A program made the translations under genes and the position numbers. The notes below the pieces were generated by a model, which did not search any database, was not told where the DNA came from, and worked only from the letters and a program-made list of their open reading frames with translations. Source: a bacterium (lineage in GTDB: Bacteria; Desulfobacterota; Binatia; DP-6). Taken from it: a stretch of 64,000 nucleotides of DNA. Positions 34,504 to 42,884 of the stretch are shown one piece after another (within the stretch, counting starts at the first letter, position 1; each line of letters opens with the position of its first letter). The DNA is taken from positions 62,001 to 126,000 of the forward strand of contig JAHCID010000001.1 of the NCBI GenBank assembly GCA_026129405.1. Reading direction: 5' to 3'.

Positions 34504-35216
34504 GCGCGCGGCCCCACGCCGGCGGCGTGCCAGGCGTCGGCGATGGTCGCCGCGTCGAGCGGGGCGCGCCCGCTCCAGGCGATGCGGCCGCGCGCCAGCA
34601 GCACGGCGTGCGTCGCCAGCGCGGCGATGCGCGCCGAGTCGTGCGTGCTCAGCACCACCGCCGTGCCGTCGCGCGCGCAGTCGGCGAGGAGCGCGTCGAG
34701 CGTGGCGGCGCCGTGCGGGTCGAGGCCGGTGTAGGGCTCGTCGAGCAGCAGCAGCGACGGGCGATGCAGCAGCGCGCGCGCCAGCGCGAGACGCTGCTGC
34801 ATGCCGCGCGAGTAGACGCGCACCGGGCGGCGCATCGCCGCCTCGAGGCCCGCCCAGGCGACCAGCTCCGCGATACGGGCGCCAGCGTCGACGAGGCCGT
34901 GGACCGAGGCGTGGAACGCGAGGTTCTCCGCCGCGGTGAGGTCCGCATAGCAGCCGCTCTCGTGGCCGACCCAGCCGAGGCGACGCTTCGCCTCCATCGG
35001 CCGCCTGGTCGCGTCGACGCCGAAGAGCTCGAGCGTCCCCGCCGTCGGACGCAGCAGCGTCGCGAGCGTGCGCAGGAGCGTGGTCTTGCCGGCGCCGTTC
35101 GGCCCGAGCAGGACGACGACGTCGCCGGGTGCGACGGTGAGGTCGACGCCGGCCAGCACCGCGGTGGCGCCGTACGTGCGGCGCAGCCCGGCGGCGCGGA
35201 CGGCGGGCGCGGCCAC
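34500..35216 (-). CDS. ccmA: Heme ABC exporter ATPase CcmA
   Basis: A 238-residue ATPase. LLGPNGAGKTTLLR is Walker A, YSRGMQQRLALARAL is the ABC signature, LLLLDEPYTGLD is Walker B with the catalytic Glu, and STHDSARIAAL the H loop. It uses ATP to release holo-CcmE from CcmCD. The start is a GTG directly after the stop of the tRNA-binding protein gene. Confidence 0.9.
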   Translation of the reverse strand: MAAPAVRAAGLRRTYGATAVLAGVDLTVAPGDVVVLLGPNGAGKTTLLRTLATLLRPTAGTLELFGVDATRRPMEAKRRLGWVGHESGCYADLTAAENLAFHASVHGLVDAGARIAELVAWAGLEAAMRRPVRVYSRGMQQRLALARALLHRPSLLLLDEPYTGLDPHGAATLDALLADCARDGTAVVLSTHDSARIAALATHAVLLARGRIAWSGRAPLDAATIADAWHAAGVGPRA

Positions 35217-35537
35217 CTAGCGGACCGTGGCGCCCGGCGCGATCTCCTCGTCGGGACGCACGAGCGTGAGCTGGCCGTCGTGCGAGGCCGCGAGGAGCAT
35301 GCCCTGGCTCTCCACCCCGCGCAGCGTCGCCGGGGCCAGATTCGCGACCACGACGACCTGGCGGCCGACGAGCGCCTCGGGCTCGTAGTGCTTGCGGATG
35401 CCGGCGACGATCTGGCGCTCCTCGCTGCCGAGGTCGACGCGCAGGACGACGAGGCGATCCGCGTTCGGGTGCGGCTCGGCGGCGCGGATCGTTCCGACCC
35501 GCAGCGCGACCTCCTGGAACTGCTCGATGGTGATCAC
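35217..35537 (-). CDS. tRNA-binding (EMAP/CsaA-like) OB-fold protein
   Basis: A 106-residue free-standing OB-fold of the tRNA-binding family found as CsaA and as the C-terminal domain of methionyl-tRNA synthetase. Conserved parts are VALRVGTIRAAEPHPNADRL, RQIVAGIRKHY, VVVVANLAPATLRGVESQGMLLAA and the end PGATVR. A role as tRNA chaperone or chaperone-like protein is known for CsaA. It sits inside the cytochrome c maturation operon, coupled to the ccmI-like gene (ATGA) and adjoining ccmA, which is not a usual place. Confidence 0.85.
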   Translation of the reverse strand: MITIEQFQEVALRVGTIRAAEPHPNADRLVVLRVDLGSEERQIVAGIRKHYEPEALVGRQVVVVANLAPATLRGVESQGMLLAASHDGQLTLVRPDEEIAPGATVR

Positions 35538-35833
35538 GACCGCTTCTCCTCCCGGTCGAGCGCCGCCATGGCTTCGAGCGCCTGCTGCTCGAACCGGTTG
35601 CGCATGGTGGCGAGGTCCTCGTCGGAGAGCTTGCCCATCTGGTAGTCGAGCTCGACCTCCTTGATGGCGGCGAGCGCCGACGACTTCTGCTTCTCCCAGC
35701 GCTCGCGCGTGCCCGGCAGCGCCTCGGGCTGGAGGATCTCCGGCGCGCGGAACAGCGGCGCGGCGACGTAGAAGGCGACCAGCAGCACCATGAGGCTGCC
35801 GAGGACCAGGGTGGCGGCGGAGGCGGCGTCCAT
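35534..35833 (-). CDS. Short CcmI-like membrane protein
   Basis: A 99-residue protein with one N-terminal membrane helix (TLVLGSLMVLLVAFYVAAPLF) and a cytoplasmic helical part (EKQKSSALAAIKEVELDYQMGKLSDEDLATMRN), the pattern of the first domain of CcmI (CycH N-terminal part). The TPR domain of full CcmI, which presents apocytochrome to the ligase, is missing. It follows ccmH as TGATG. Identification is from helix pattern and position. Confidence 0.7.
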   Translation of the reverse strand: MDAASAATLVLGSLMVLLVAFYVAAPLFRAPEILQPEALPGTRERWEKQKSSALAAIKEVELDYQMGKLSDEDLATMRNRFEQQALEAMAALDREEKRS

Positions 35834-36330
35834 CAGTCGCGATCGAGGTCCTTCAGCTCGCGCGCGAGGCGATCGCGCAGGGCGGGATCGCCGCCCGCGG
35901 GCGGCGGCGCGGACGGCGCCACCGGCGTCGGGGCGCCGGCGCGCGCGCGGCGGCGCAGCGTCACGGCGAGGATCGAGCCGGCGACGAAGACGACGAGGAA
36001 CGGCGTCACCCAGGCGAGCCAGTTGAAGCCGCGGAAGGTGGGCGCCGAGAGGATCTTCTCGCCGAAGCGGGCCTCGAAGGCCGCGAGGATCGCCGGCCCG
36101 GTCTCGCCGCGCGCCAGCCGCTCGGCGATCTCCTTCTTGATCGGCTCGCCGGAGCCGCAGTTGAGGTGATTGCAGGAGTGGACGGTGAGCCCGCACCCGC
36201 ACTGGCAGGTGAGCGCCTCCTCCATCTCCGCCTGCGTGGGACGCTCCGACACCGCCAGCGCCGCCGCTGGGGCGAGCGCGGGCACCGTCGTCGCGAGCAG
36301 CACGCAGAGCGCCGCGGCGCGGGCGTTCAC
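35833..36330 (-). CDS. ccmH: Cytochrome c maturation thiol-redox protein CcmH
   Basis: A 165-residue protein with signal peptide, a periplasmic three-helix domain and a C-terminal membrane helix (WVTPFLVVFVAGSIL). The redox motif, usually LRCxxCQ, is here LTCQCGCGLTVHSCNHLNCG, holding five cysteines. This extended Cys cluster occurs in relatives from some delta-proteobacterial groups. CcmH reduces the CxxCH of apocytochromes before heme attachment. GTG start overlapping the ccmF stop; no separate ccmG (DsbE) is present in the cluster. Confidence 0.85.
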   Translation of the reverse strand: MNARAAALCVLLATTVPALAPAAALAVSERPTQAEMEEALTCQCGCGLTVHSCNHLNCGSGEPIKKEIAERLARGETGPAILAAFEARFGEKILSAPTFRGFNWLAWVTPFLVVFVAGSILAVTLRRRARAGAPTPVAPSAPPPAGGDPALRDRLARELKDLDRD

Positions 36331-38315
36331 TCGGCGGACGCCCCGACCGCGCCCGGCGCCAGCACCCGCACCTCGCGCTCGCGGCCCGACGGCCACACGG
36401 CGACGGCGGTGCCGAGCGCCATCACGAGCCCGCCGATCCAGATCCACACCACGAGCGGGTTCACGTAGGCGAGCAGCGTGACCAGCTTGGTCGCGTCGTC
36501 GTACGAGCCGAGGACGAGGTAGAGGTCTTCGCGCAGCGTCGAGCGGTTCGCGACCTCGGTCGTCGGCTGCTTGGGCTTCTTGTAGAAGCGCTTCTCGGGG
36601 TGCAGCACGTCGATCGGCTTGCCGTCGACCAGCACCGTCACCACGGCGGCGAGCTGCGAGAGGTGCCCGTCCTCCTTCGACTGGACGCCGTCGTAGCGCA
36701 GCACGTAGCGGCCGATCGACATCTGCTCGCCGGTATTGAGGGTCTGCTGCTTCTCGAGCCGGAAGGCGCTCGAGCCGGCGATGCCGAAGAAGATCGCCAC
36801 GATGCCGAGGTGGATGATGTAGCCGCCGTAGCGCCGGCGGTTCTTGCCGACGACGCGCGACAGCGCCCGCGGCGCGCTCTCGTGCAGCAGCGCCTGGCGG
36901 GCGCGCATGCCGCGCCAGAACTCCTGCACGACGGTGCCGGTGGCGAAGACGCCGAGCACGAACGTCAGCCACGCGGCGCCGAAGGGCATGCCGGTCGCGA
37001 GGAAGAGCACGCCCGTCGCCAGCGCGACGCCGACCGGACCGGCGAACGCCTTCCACAGGTTCTTCGCCGTCGCGCGCCGCCACGCGATCACCGGCCCCAC
37101 GCCCATGAGGAAGAGCAGCGCGATGCCGAGCGGCGCGTTGACGCGGTTGAAGAACGGCGGCCCCACCGTGATCTTCACGCCGCGCACCCACTCGGACACG
37201 ACCGGGAAGACCGTGCCCCAGAAGACGGCGAAGGCGATGCCGACGAGGATCAGGTTGTTGAAGAGGAACGCCGCCTCGCGCGACAGGAACGACTCGATGG
37301 TGCCGGCGGTGCGCAGCTCCGGCAGCCGATAGGCGACCAGCGCGCCGACGCCGAGCAGGATGACGAGCAGGAAGCCGATGAAGTACGGCCCGAGCCCCGA
37401 CTGCGTGAACGAGTGCACCGACGAGATCACGCCGCTGCGTGTGAGGAAGGTGCCGAAGATGGTCAGCGTGAAGGTGAGGAGCACGAGGACCATGTTCCAG
37501 ACGCGGAGCATGTCCTTCTTCTCCTGGATCATCACCGAGTGGAGATACGCGGTGGAGACGAGCCAGGGCATGAAGGCGGCGTTCTCGACCGGGTCCCACG
37601 CCCAGTAGCCGCCCCAGCCGAGCACCTCGTAGGCCCACATGGCGCCGAAGAGGTTGCCGAGCGTCAGGAAGAACCACGAGAACAGCGCCCACCGCCGCGT
37701 GGTGCGGATCCACTGGTCGCCCAGCCGCCCGGTGATCAGCGCGGCCATCGCGAACGCGAACGGCACCGAGGCGCTGACGTAGCCCGTGTAGAGCGACGGC
37801 GGGTGGATCATCATCCAGTAGTTCTGGAGCAGCGGGTTCAGATCGGCGCCCTCGGTGGCGGGCACCGGCAGGCGCTCGAACGGGTCGGTGATGAAGGTGA
37901 CGAGGCCGAGGAAGAAGGCGGTCACGATCATCAGCGTGGCGGTGACCCACGGCATCAGCTCGCGGTTGCGCGCCCGGTTCTGGACCTCGACGACGGTGGT
38001 GAAGAGCGTCAGCACGAAGGCCCAGAAGAGCAGCGAGCCCTTCTGTCCGCCCCACAGCGCCGCGATCTTGTAGTTCGTCGGCAGCGTGCTCGACGAGTAC
38101 GCGGCGACGTATTCCAGCGAGTAGTCCTGCGCCAGCAGCGCGCGCAGCAGGAGCACCGTGGCGAGCGCGACCAGGCCGAAGGTGGCGTAAGCCGCGTGCT
38201 CACCCGAGCGCACGAGATCGCCGCGGCGGCGACGGGCGCCGATCACCGAGAGTCCGATCGAGAAGACGGCGCACAGGAGCGCCAGCGAGATTGCGAGTCG
38301 ACCGATCTCGGCCAT
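36327..38315 (-). CDS. ccmF: Cytochrome c heme lyase subunit CcmF
   Basis: A 662-residue membrane protein with about 14 helices that transfers heme from CcmE to apocytochrome c. The WWD-type loop is GWGGYWAWDPVENA. The conserved heme-ligand histidines fall in MMIHPPSLYTGY and in SVHSFT; YGGYIIHLGIVAIFFGIAGSSAF is the last conserved transmembrane part, followed by a periplasmic domain. Normal length and complete. It starts 6 bases after ccmE. Confidence 0.95.
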   Translation of the reverse strand: MAEIGRLAISLALLCAVFSIGLSVIGARRRRGDLVRSGEHAAYATFGLVALATVLLLRALLAQDYSLEYVAAYSSSTLPTNYKIAALWGGQKGSLLFWAFVLTLFTTVVEVQNRARNRELMPWVTATLMIVTAFFLGLVTFITDPFERLPVPATEGADLNPLLQNYWMMIHPPSLYTGYVSASVPFAFAMAALITGRLGDQWIRTTRRWALFSWFFLTLGNLFGAMWAYEVLGWGGYWAWDPVENAAFMPWLVSTAYLHSVMIQEKKDMLRVWNMVLVLLTFTLTIFGTFLTRSGVISSVHSFTQSGLGPYFIGFLLVILLGVGALVAYRLPELRTAGTIESFLSREAAFLFNNLILVGIAFAVFWGTVFPVVSEWVRGVKITVGPPFFNRVNAPLGIALLFLMGVGPVIAWRRATAKNLWKAFAGPVGVALATGVLFLATGMPFGAAWLTFVLGVFATGTVVQEFWRGMRARQALLHESAPRALSRVVGKNRRRYGGYIIHLGIVAIFFGIAGSSAFRLEKQQTLNTGEQMSIGRYVLRYDGVQSKEDGHLSQLAAVVTVLVDGKPIDVLHPEKRFYKKPKQPTTEVANRSTLREDLYLVLGSYDDATKLVTLLAYVNPLVVWIWIGGLVMALGTAVAVWPSGREREVRVLAPGAVGASAE

Positions 38316-38321
38316 GGGCGT

Positions 38322-38756
38322 TCAGGCTCCGGGTGGGGCCGGCGCCGGCGCGGTGGTGTCGGCGCCCGGCTCGGCCTCGTACTTGGACGGACAGCTGGTC
38401 ATGATCTGACGCGCGGCGATCCGGCCGCCGCCCCAGTGGCCTTCGACGACCACCTCGCGACCCTCGGCGAACATGTCGGGCAGGATGCCGCCGAACGCCA
38501 CCGGCACGCCGTCGCTGCCGTCCTGGCGCGCCAGCTCGAAGGCCAGCGCGTTGGTGCGGGCGTCCCACTGCACGGTGCCGTGGCGGACCCAGCCCTTCAC
38601 GCGCAGATCCTCGCCCTCGTGGTTCGCGCGTCGCTCCACGAACTCGTCCATCTCGAAATAGTAGGTGGACGTCGATCGCACGCCGGCCCAGACCAGGTAC
38701 GAGACCGCCGCAGCGATGAGCGCGGCGCCGACGAGGAAACGGCGATGATTCAGCAT
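38322..38756 (-). CDS. ccmE: Heme chaperone CcmE with a Cys-type (CxxxY) heme-binding motif
   Basis: A 144-residue periplasmic heme chaperone anchored by an N-terminal helix (RRFLVGAALIAAAVSYLVW). The OB-fold body shows LRVKGWVRHGTVQWD and VPVAFGGILPDMFAEGREVVVEG. In most CcmE proteins heme is bound covalently by His in HxxxY; here the residues are C122-P-S-K-Y126, so Cys replaces His. This CxxxY type is known from archaea and some sulfate reducers. It heads the ccm genes after lpxA with 58 bases between. Confidence 0.9.
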   Translation of the reverse strand: MLNHRRFLVGAALIAAAVSYLVWAGVRSTSTYYFEMDEFVERRANHEGEDLRVKGWVRHGTVQWDARTNALAFELARQDGSDGVPVAFGGILPDMFAEGREVVVEGHWGGGRIAARQIMTSCPSKYEAEPGADTTAPAPAPPGA

Positions 38757-38814
38757 GGGCGCGCGGAAGGACCCTAAGAGAAGGTCGCCTTCCGCGCAAG
38801 GCGGCCCGAACCGA

Positions 38815-39624
38815 TCAGTCCGCGTCGTCGACGGCCGGGACCGCGCCGCGGGGCGCCCCCATGGCGATGCCCCGCTTCGAGGCCCGGATGAAGCGCAGCA
38901 GCTCGTCGACGTCGGGCGACACCGCCTCGGCCTCGATCCGCGCCAGCGCATCGCGCAGGTTCGCCCGCGTGCGGAAGAGGATGCGGAAGGCGTTGCGGAC
39001 GGCGCGGATGCGGGGCGCGTCGAAACCCGCGCGCCGCAGCCCGACGGCGTTGACGCCCCGCACCGTGTGGGTGCCGTCCATGATCGCGAAGGGCGGCACG
39101 TCGCGGCTGGTGCGCGAGAGGCCGCGCAGGATCGCGAGGCGGCCGATGCGGACGTACTGGTGCACGACGCAGTTGCCCGACACGAAGGCCTGGTCCTCGA
39201 CCACCGCATGCCCGGCCACCAACGCACCGCTGCAGACGATGGTGCGGTTGCCGATGCGGCAGTTGTGGGCGATGTGGCCGCGGGTCATGAGGTAGTTGTC
39301 GTCGCCGACGATGGTCCAGGTGTCGGGCTGCGTGGCGCGGTGGATCTCGGCGTTCTCGCGCACGACGTTGCGGTCGCCCAGGCGCAGCCCGGTCGGCGCA
39401 TTGGTGAACGCCAGGTCCTGCGGCTCGTGGCCCACGACCGCGCCGGGATGGATGACGTTGTCGGCGCCGAGCTCGGTACGCGGCCCGGTGAGGTAGGCGT
39501 GGGCCATGACGCGTGTGCGCGGGCCGATGCGCACCGGCCCGTCGATGACGACGTAGGGCCCGATGTCGGCCGTCGGGTCGATCTCCGCGCCCGGGTCGAC
39601 GATGGCGGTGGGATGGACGGGCAC
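38815..39624 (-). CDS. lpxA: UDP-N-acetylglucosamine acyltransferase
   Basis: A 269-residue left-handed beta-helix enzyme that starts lipid A synthesis by moving a 3-hydroxyacyl chain from ACP to UDP-GlcNAc. Hexapeptide repeats run from the N-terminus (VHPTAIVDPGAEIDPTADIG), the catalytic His lies in GHIAHNCRIG, and NVVRENAEIHRAT and the C-terminal helical part are typical. GTG start, 2 bases after yacG. No lpxB, lpxD or fabZ is adjacent, so the usual lpx cluster is split. Chain-length preference cannot be read. Confidence 0.9.
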   Translation of the reverse strand: MPVHPTAIVDPGAEIDPTADIGPYVVIDGPVRIGPRTRVMAHAYLTGPRTELGADNVIHPGAVVGHEPQDLAFTNAPTGLRLGDRNVVRENAEIHRATQPDTWTIVGDDNYLMTRGHIAHNCRIGNRTIVCSGALVAGHAVVEDQAFVSGNCVVHQYVRIGRLAILRGLSRTSRDVPPFAIMDGTHTVRGVNAVGLRRAGFDAPRIRAVRNAFRILFRTRANLRDALARIEAEAVSPDVDELLRFIRASKRGIAMGAPRGAVPAVDDAD

Positions 39625-39626
39625 GG

Positions 39627-39815
39627 TCAGGCGTCGCGGGAGGGATCGTCGTCGCGGTCGGGGGGCTCGGGCACGGGCTCGCCGGCGATGCGATAGCGCT
39701 CCGACGCCCAGGCCGAGAGATCGAGCAGCTTGCAGCGCTCCGAGCAGAACGGCCGCCAGGAATTCGCGTCCCAGGCGGTGTCGCGCCGGCAGGAGGGGCA
39801 CGGGGCTCGCCGCAC
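39627..39815 (-). CDS. yacG: DNA gyrase inhibitor/zinc protein YacG
   Basis: A 62-residue zinc protein. The four ligands are in CPSCRRD and FCSERCKLLDL, with the family's NSWRPFCSERCKLLDLSAW segment and a charged tail. YacG binds gyrase in E. coli. It is the first gene of the run leading to lpxA and the ccm genes. GTG start. Too short for many gene finders, but the pattern is exact. Confidence 0.85.
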   Translation of the reverse strand: MRRAPCPSCRRDTAWDANSWRPFCSERCKLLDLSAWASERYRIAGEPVPEPPDRDDDPSRDA

Positions 39816-39906
39816 GGCCGGACTGTAGCCACTCGGGCCGGGAGCCGCCAGCCTCCGAGCTCGGCTTGACAGCACGGGGCCGACCCGTCGAGGGTGCGGG
39901 CCTCCC

Positions 39907-40407
39907 GTGTCACCCCGCCCCGATACGCCCACACAGCTCACCACCCTGGCGGACGTCCTCGCCGCCGCCGCCGGCCTCCTGCGCAAGGTCGTCGACGACA
40001 CGTTCTTCAAGCGCCTGGTCGACGTCTTCACCCGCATGCCGAGCGGCGACCGCGAGACGATCGTCACCGTGCTCGAGCGCGAGGTCGAGCGGCGCCTGCT
40101 GATCGACCGCACGCACGGCGCCCTCACCGGCGACCGCATCCTCGGCCCGAACCCGAACGCCACGCTCTACCTGCGCGTCCTCGACGTGGCCGAGACGACC
40201 CGGCCGATGGGCAAGCGCGAGATCATGGAGGCGGCGGCGCGTGCGGCGCGCATCGTCCACGGCTGGGACGACCATCCGCTCTCCGAGCAGACGAGCACCG
40301 CCATCGCCGAAGCCGTCGCGGCCCTGCCGCCGGCCGAGCGGGCCAGCCTGCGCCGCTTCCATGTCGAGATGATCGCCTTCCTCGACGCCATCGACCCCGA
40401 GCCTTGA
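39907..40407 (+). CDS. Uncharacterised protein, first of a tandem pair
   Basis: A 166-residue helical soluble protein, GTG start. Shared with the next gene are a FTRMPSGDRETIVTVLEREVERR segment (second copy FSQIPPEDRRTVLAVLEREV), the motif GPNPNATLYLRV (second copy HPNPNARIYSRV), and a C-terminal helix bundle. I do not recognise the family. No signal peptide or membrane helix. It lies upstream of the heme genes, 34 bases before its paralogue, and divergent from yacG. Confidence 0.7.
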   Translation: MSPRPDTPTQLTTLADVLAAAAGLLRKVVDDTFFKRLVDVFTRMPSGDRETIVTVLEREVERRLLIDRTHGALTGDRILGPNPNATLYLRVLDVAETTRPMGKREIMEAAARAARIVHGWDDHPLSEQTSTAIAEAVAALPPAERASLRRFHVEMIAFLDAIDPEP

Positions 40408-40441
40408 CAGCGGCGGAGCGAAGGGACGATTTGGGCCGCCC

Positions 40442-40966
40442 ATGGGCGACCCCCGGCCGCTCGATCTGGTTCCCGCCTTCGAGGCGCTCAGCACCCTGAT
40501 GGACGCCGCCAGCGCGATCGCCGGGGAGCTGCGCGACGATCCGCTGCTGGCGCGCTGGATGGCGGTGTTCTCGCAGATCCCGCCCGAGGATCGGCGCACC
40601 GTGCTCGCGGTGCTGGAGCGCGAGGTGGCGATGCGCGTCGCCTCCGAGAGCGGCGCGGACGGCGCCATGGGGTTCCGCGTCACGCATCCGAACCCGAACG
40701 CCCGGATCTACTCCCGCGTCGCGACCCGGGAGCCGACGTACACCAGCGTCGGGGAGATCGGCGAGGCCATGCGGCGCATCGCCACGCTCGCACACGCGGT
40801 GCTCCGCCAGTCGCCCGGCGTCCATCCCCGATGGGAGGCCATCGCGCTCGAGCACGGCGAGCAGCTGCCGCCCGAGGAGCTCGAGGCGCTCGCCTGGTAC
40901 GGACGCCTCATCCTCTCGATCGTCGAGCGGGTGCGCGCACGACGGCTCCAGTCGGGCGCCGCGTGA
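40442..40966 (+). CDS. Uncharacterised protein, second of a tandem pair, coupled to hemE
   Basis: A 174-residue protein paralogous to the preceding one (PNPNA-x2-Y-x-RV motif and the DR-x-TVLAVLEREV segment). The two copies have clearly diverged, with identity mainly around these two motifs. Its stop overlaps the hemE start (TGATG), so it is translated together with the heme genes. Function unknown; the coupling suggests a role in heme synthesis, its regulation or the stress that calls for it. Confidence 0.7.
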   Translation: MGDPRPLDLVPAFEALSTLMDAASAIAGELRDDPLLARWMAVFSQIPPEDRRTVLAVLEREVAMRVASESGADGAMGFRVTHPNPNARIYSRVATREPTYTSVGEIGEAMRRIATLAHAVLRQSPGVHPRWEAIALEHGEQLPPEELEALAWYGRLILSIVERVRARRLQSGAA

Positions 40967-41988
40967 TGGGCGCCGCGCCGTTCCTCGCCGCCTGCCGGCG
41001 CGAGCCCACCGCGCACACGCCCGTCTGGCTGATGCGGCAGGCCGGGCGCTACCAGCCGGAGTATCGCGCCATCCGCGCCCGGCTCGGGTTCCTCGAGCTG
41101 TGCAAGACGCCCGAGGTCGCCGCCGAGGTGACGGTGATGGCCGCCGAGCAGCTCGGCGTCGACGCGGCGATCCTGTTCGCCGACATCCTGCTCGTCCTGG
41201 AGCCGCTCGGCGTCGGCCTCGAGTTCGCCGCCGGCGACGGCCCGGTGATCCACCGTCCCGTGCGCGACGCGGCCGCGATCGACGCCCTGCCCGAGCTCGA
41301 CGTCGCCGCCATGGCCTACGTCGCCGACACGGTGCGGGCCGCGCGCGCGGCGCTCAAGGTGCCGCTCATCGGCTTCGCGGCGGCGCCCTTCACGCTGGCG
41401 TCGTACCTCGTCGAGGGCGGCGGCTCGCGCGACTGGCTGCGGACGAAGGGCCTCATGCAGTCCGACCCCGGCGCCTGGCGCGCGCTCATGGAGAAGCTCG
41501 CGCGCGCCCTCGCCGCCTACCTGAACCTGCAGATCGACGCCGGCGCGCAGGCGGTGCAGCTGTTCGACAGCTGGGTCGGCTGCCTCGCCCCCGACGACTA
41601 TCGCGCCCACGTCCTGCCGCACGTGCGCGCCATCGTCGGAGCGCTGCGGCCCGGCGTGCCGGTGATCCACTTCGGCACCGGCACCGCGGGCCTGCTCGAG
41701 TGCCAGCGCGCCGCGGGCGGCGACGTCATCGGGCTCGACTGGCGCGTCGACCTCGACGCCGCCTGGGCGCGGCTGGGCGACGACATCGGCGTCCAGGGCA
41801 ACCTCGATCCGGTCGCCCTGCTGGCGCCGATCCCCGAGATCCGCCGCCGCGTCGCCGCGGTCCTCGGCCAGGCCGGCGGGCGCCGCGGCCACGTCTTCAA
41901 CCTGGGCCACGGGGTGCTCCAGCAGACGCCGGTCGACCACGTGCGCGCCTGCGTCGACGCCGTCCACGAGCTATCCTCGCGGGCCTGA
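40966..41988 (+). CDS. hemE: Uroporphyrinogen decarboxylase
   Basis: A 340-residue TIM-barrel enzyme turning uroporphyrinogen III into coproporphyrinogen III. Signatures are complete: PVWLMRQAGRYQPEYR near the N-terminus, ILFADILLVLEPLG with the catalytic Asp, IGFAAAPFTLASYLVEGGGSRD, and FNLGHGVLQQTPVDHV at the end. It begins inside the stop of the upstream unknown gene and ends TGATG with hemH. The pathway step between HemE and HemG (coproporphyrinogen oxidase) is not in the window. Confidence 0.95.
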   Translation: MGAAPFLAACRREPTAHTPVWLMRQAGRYQPEYRAIRARLGFLELCKTPEVAAEVTVMAAEQLGVDAAILFADILLVLEPLGVGLEFAAGDGPVIHRPVRDAAAIDALPELDVAAMAYVADTVRAARAALKVPLIGFAAAPFTLASYLVEGGGSRDWLRTKGLMQSDPGAWRALMEKLARALAAYLNLQIDAGAQAVQLFDSWVGCLAPDDYRAHVLPHVRAIVGALRPGVPVIHFGTGTAGLLECQRAAGGDVIGLDWRVDLDAAWARLGDDIGVQGNLDPVALLAPIPEIRRRVAAVLGQAGGRRGHVFNLGHGVLQQTPVDHVRACVDAVHELSSRA

Positions 41989-42884
41989 TGCCCGCACCCG
42001 CGGTCCTGCTGATCGCCTTCGGCGGCCCGACCCGTCCCGACGAGATCCGTCCCTTCCTCGCCAACGTCACCCGCGGGCGGCCGATCCCGCCGGCACGGCT
42101 CGAGGCGGTGGTCCGGCACTACGAGGAGATCGGCGGTCGCTCGCCCCTGAACGCGCTCACGTTCCGCCAGGCCGACGCGCTGCGCGCGCGGCTGCCCGGC
42201 GTCCCCGTCTACGTCGGCATGCGCAACTGGGCCCCGTATCTCGCCGACGTCGTCGCCGAGATGGCGCGCGACGGCGTCGGCGACGCGCTCGGTCTGATCC
42301 TGTCGCCGCACGCGAGCGAGGCCAGCCGCGAGCGCTACGTCGAGGCCGTCGCCGCCGGCTGCACGGCGCTCGGCGGGCGCGCGCCGCGTTTCACCTGGGC
42401 GCCGAGCTGGCACGTCCATCCCGACTTCGTCGCCGCCTGGGTCGACATGGTCGGGGCGGCGCTCGCGGCCGTGCCCGCCGGCGCGCCGCTCGTCTTCACG
42501 GCCCACAGCATCCCGCTCGCGGCCGCGGCGGCGTCGCCCTACGTGCAGGAGATCCAGGCCAGCGCCGCGGCGGTGACGGCGGCCCTCGGCGGCCGGCCGT
42601 GGCGGCTCGCGTGGCAGAGCCGCAGCGGCAACCCGCGCGACCCGTGGCTCGAGCCCGACGTCGAGGACGTCATTCGCGAGCTGGGCGCCGACGGCGTGCG
42701 ACACCTGGTCGTCGCGCCGATCGGCTTCGTGTGCGACCACGTCGAGGTGCTCTACGACCTCGACGTGGCCGCGCAGAAGACGGCGCGCGCCGCCGGCGTC
42801 ACGCTGGTGCGCGCGTCGACGCCGAACGACCATCCGCACTTCGTGCGCATGCTCGCGGACGTCGTGCGGAGCAGCCGCGGGTGA
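41988..42884 (+). CDS. hemH: Ferrochelatase
   Basis: A 298-residue enzyme that inserts Fe2+ into protoporphyrin IX, a short soluble ferrochelatase without the C-terminal iron-sulfur or membrane part. LLIAFGGPTRPDEI opens it, YEEIGGRSPLN follows, the catalytic His is in FTAHSIPLA, and the metal-site Glu in GFVCDHVEVLYDLD. It is coupled on both sides: TGATG with hemE and GTGA with hemG. Confidence 0.95.
   Translation: MPAPAVLLIAFGGPTRPDEIRPFLANVTRGRPIPPARLEAVVRHYEEIGGRSPLNALTFRQADALRARLPGVPVYVGMRNWAPYLADVVAEMARDGVGDALGLILSPHASEASRERYVEAVAAGCTALGGRAPRFTWAPSWHVHPDFVAAWVDMVGAALAAVPAGAPLVFTAHSIPLAAAAASPYVQEIQASAAAVTAALGGRPWRLAWQSRSGNPRDPWLEPDVEDVIRELGADGVRHLVVAPIGFVCDHVEVLYDLDVAAQKTARAAGVTLVRASTPNDHPHFVRMLADVVRSSRG

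Noticed and set aside
40442-40966. Second unknown protein as an N-terminal extension of HemE
   Set aside because: It has its own start and stop, and HemE homology begins at its own ATG at 40966.
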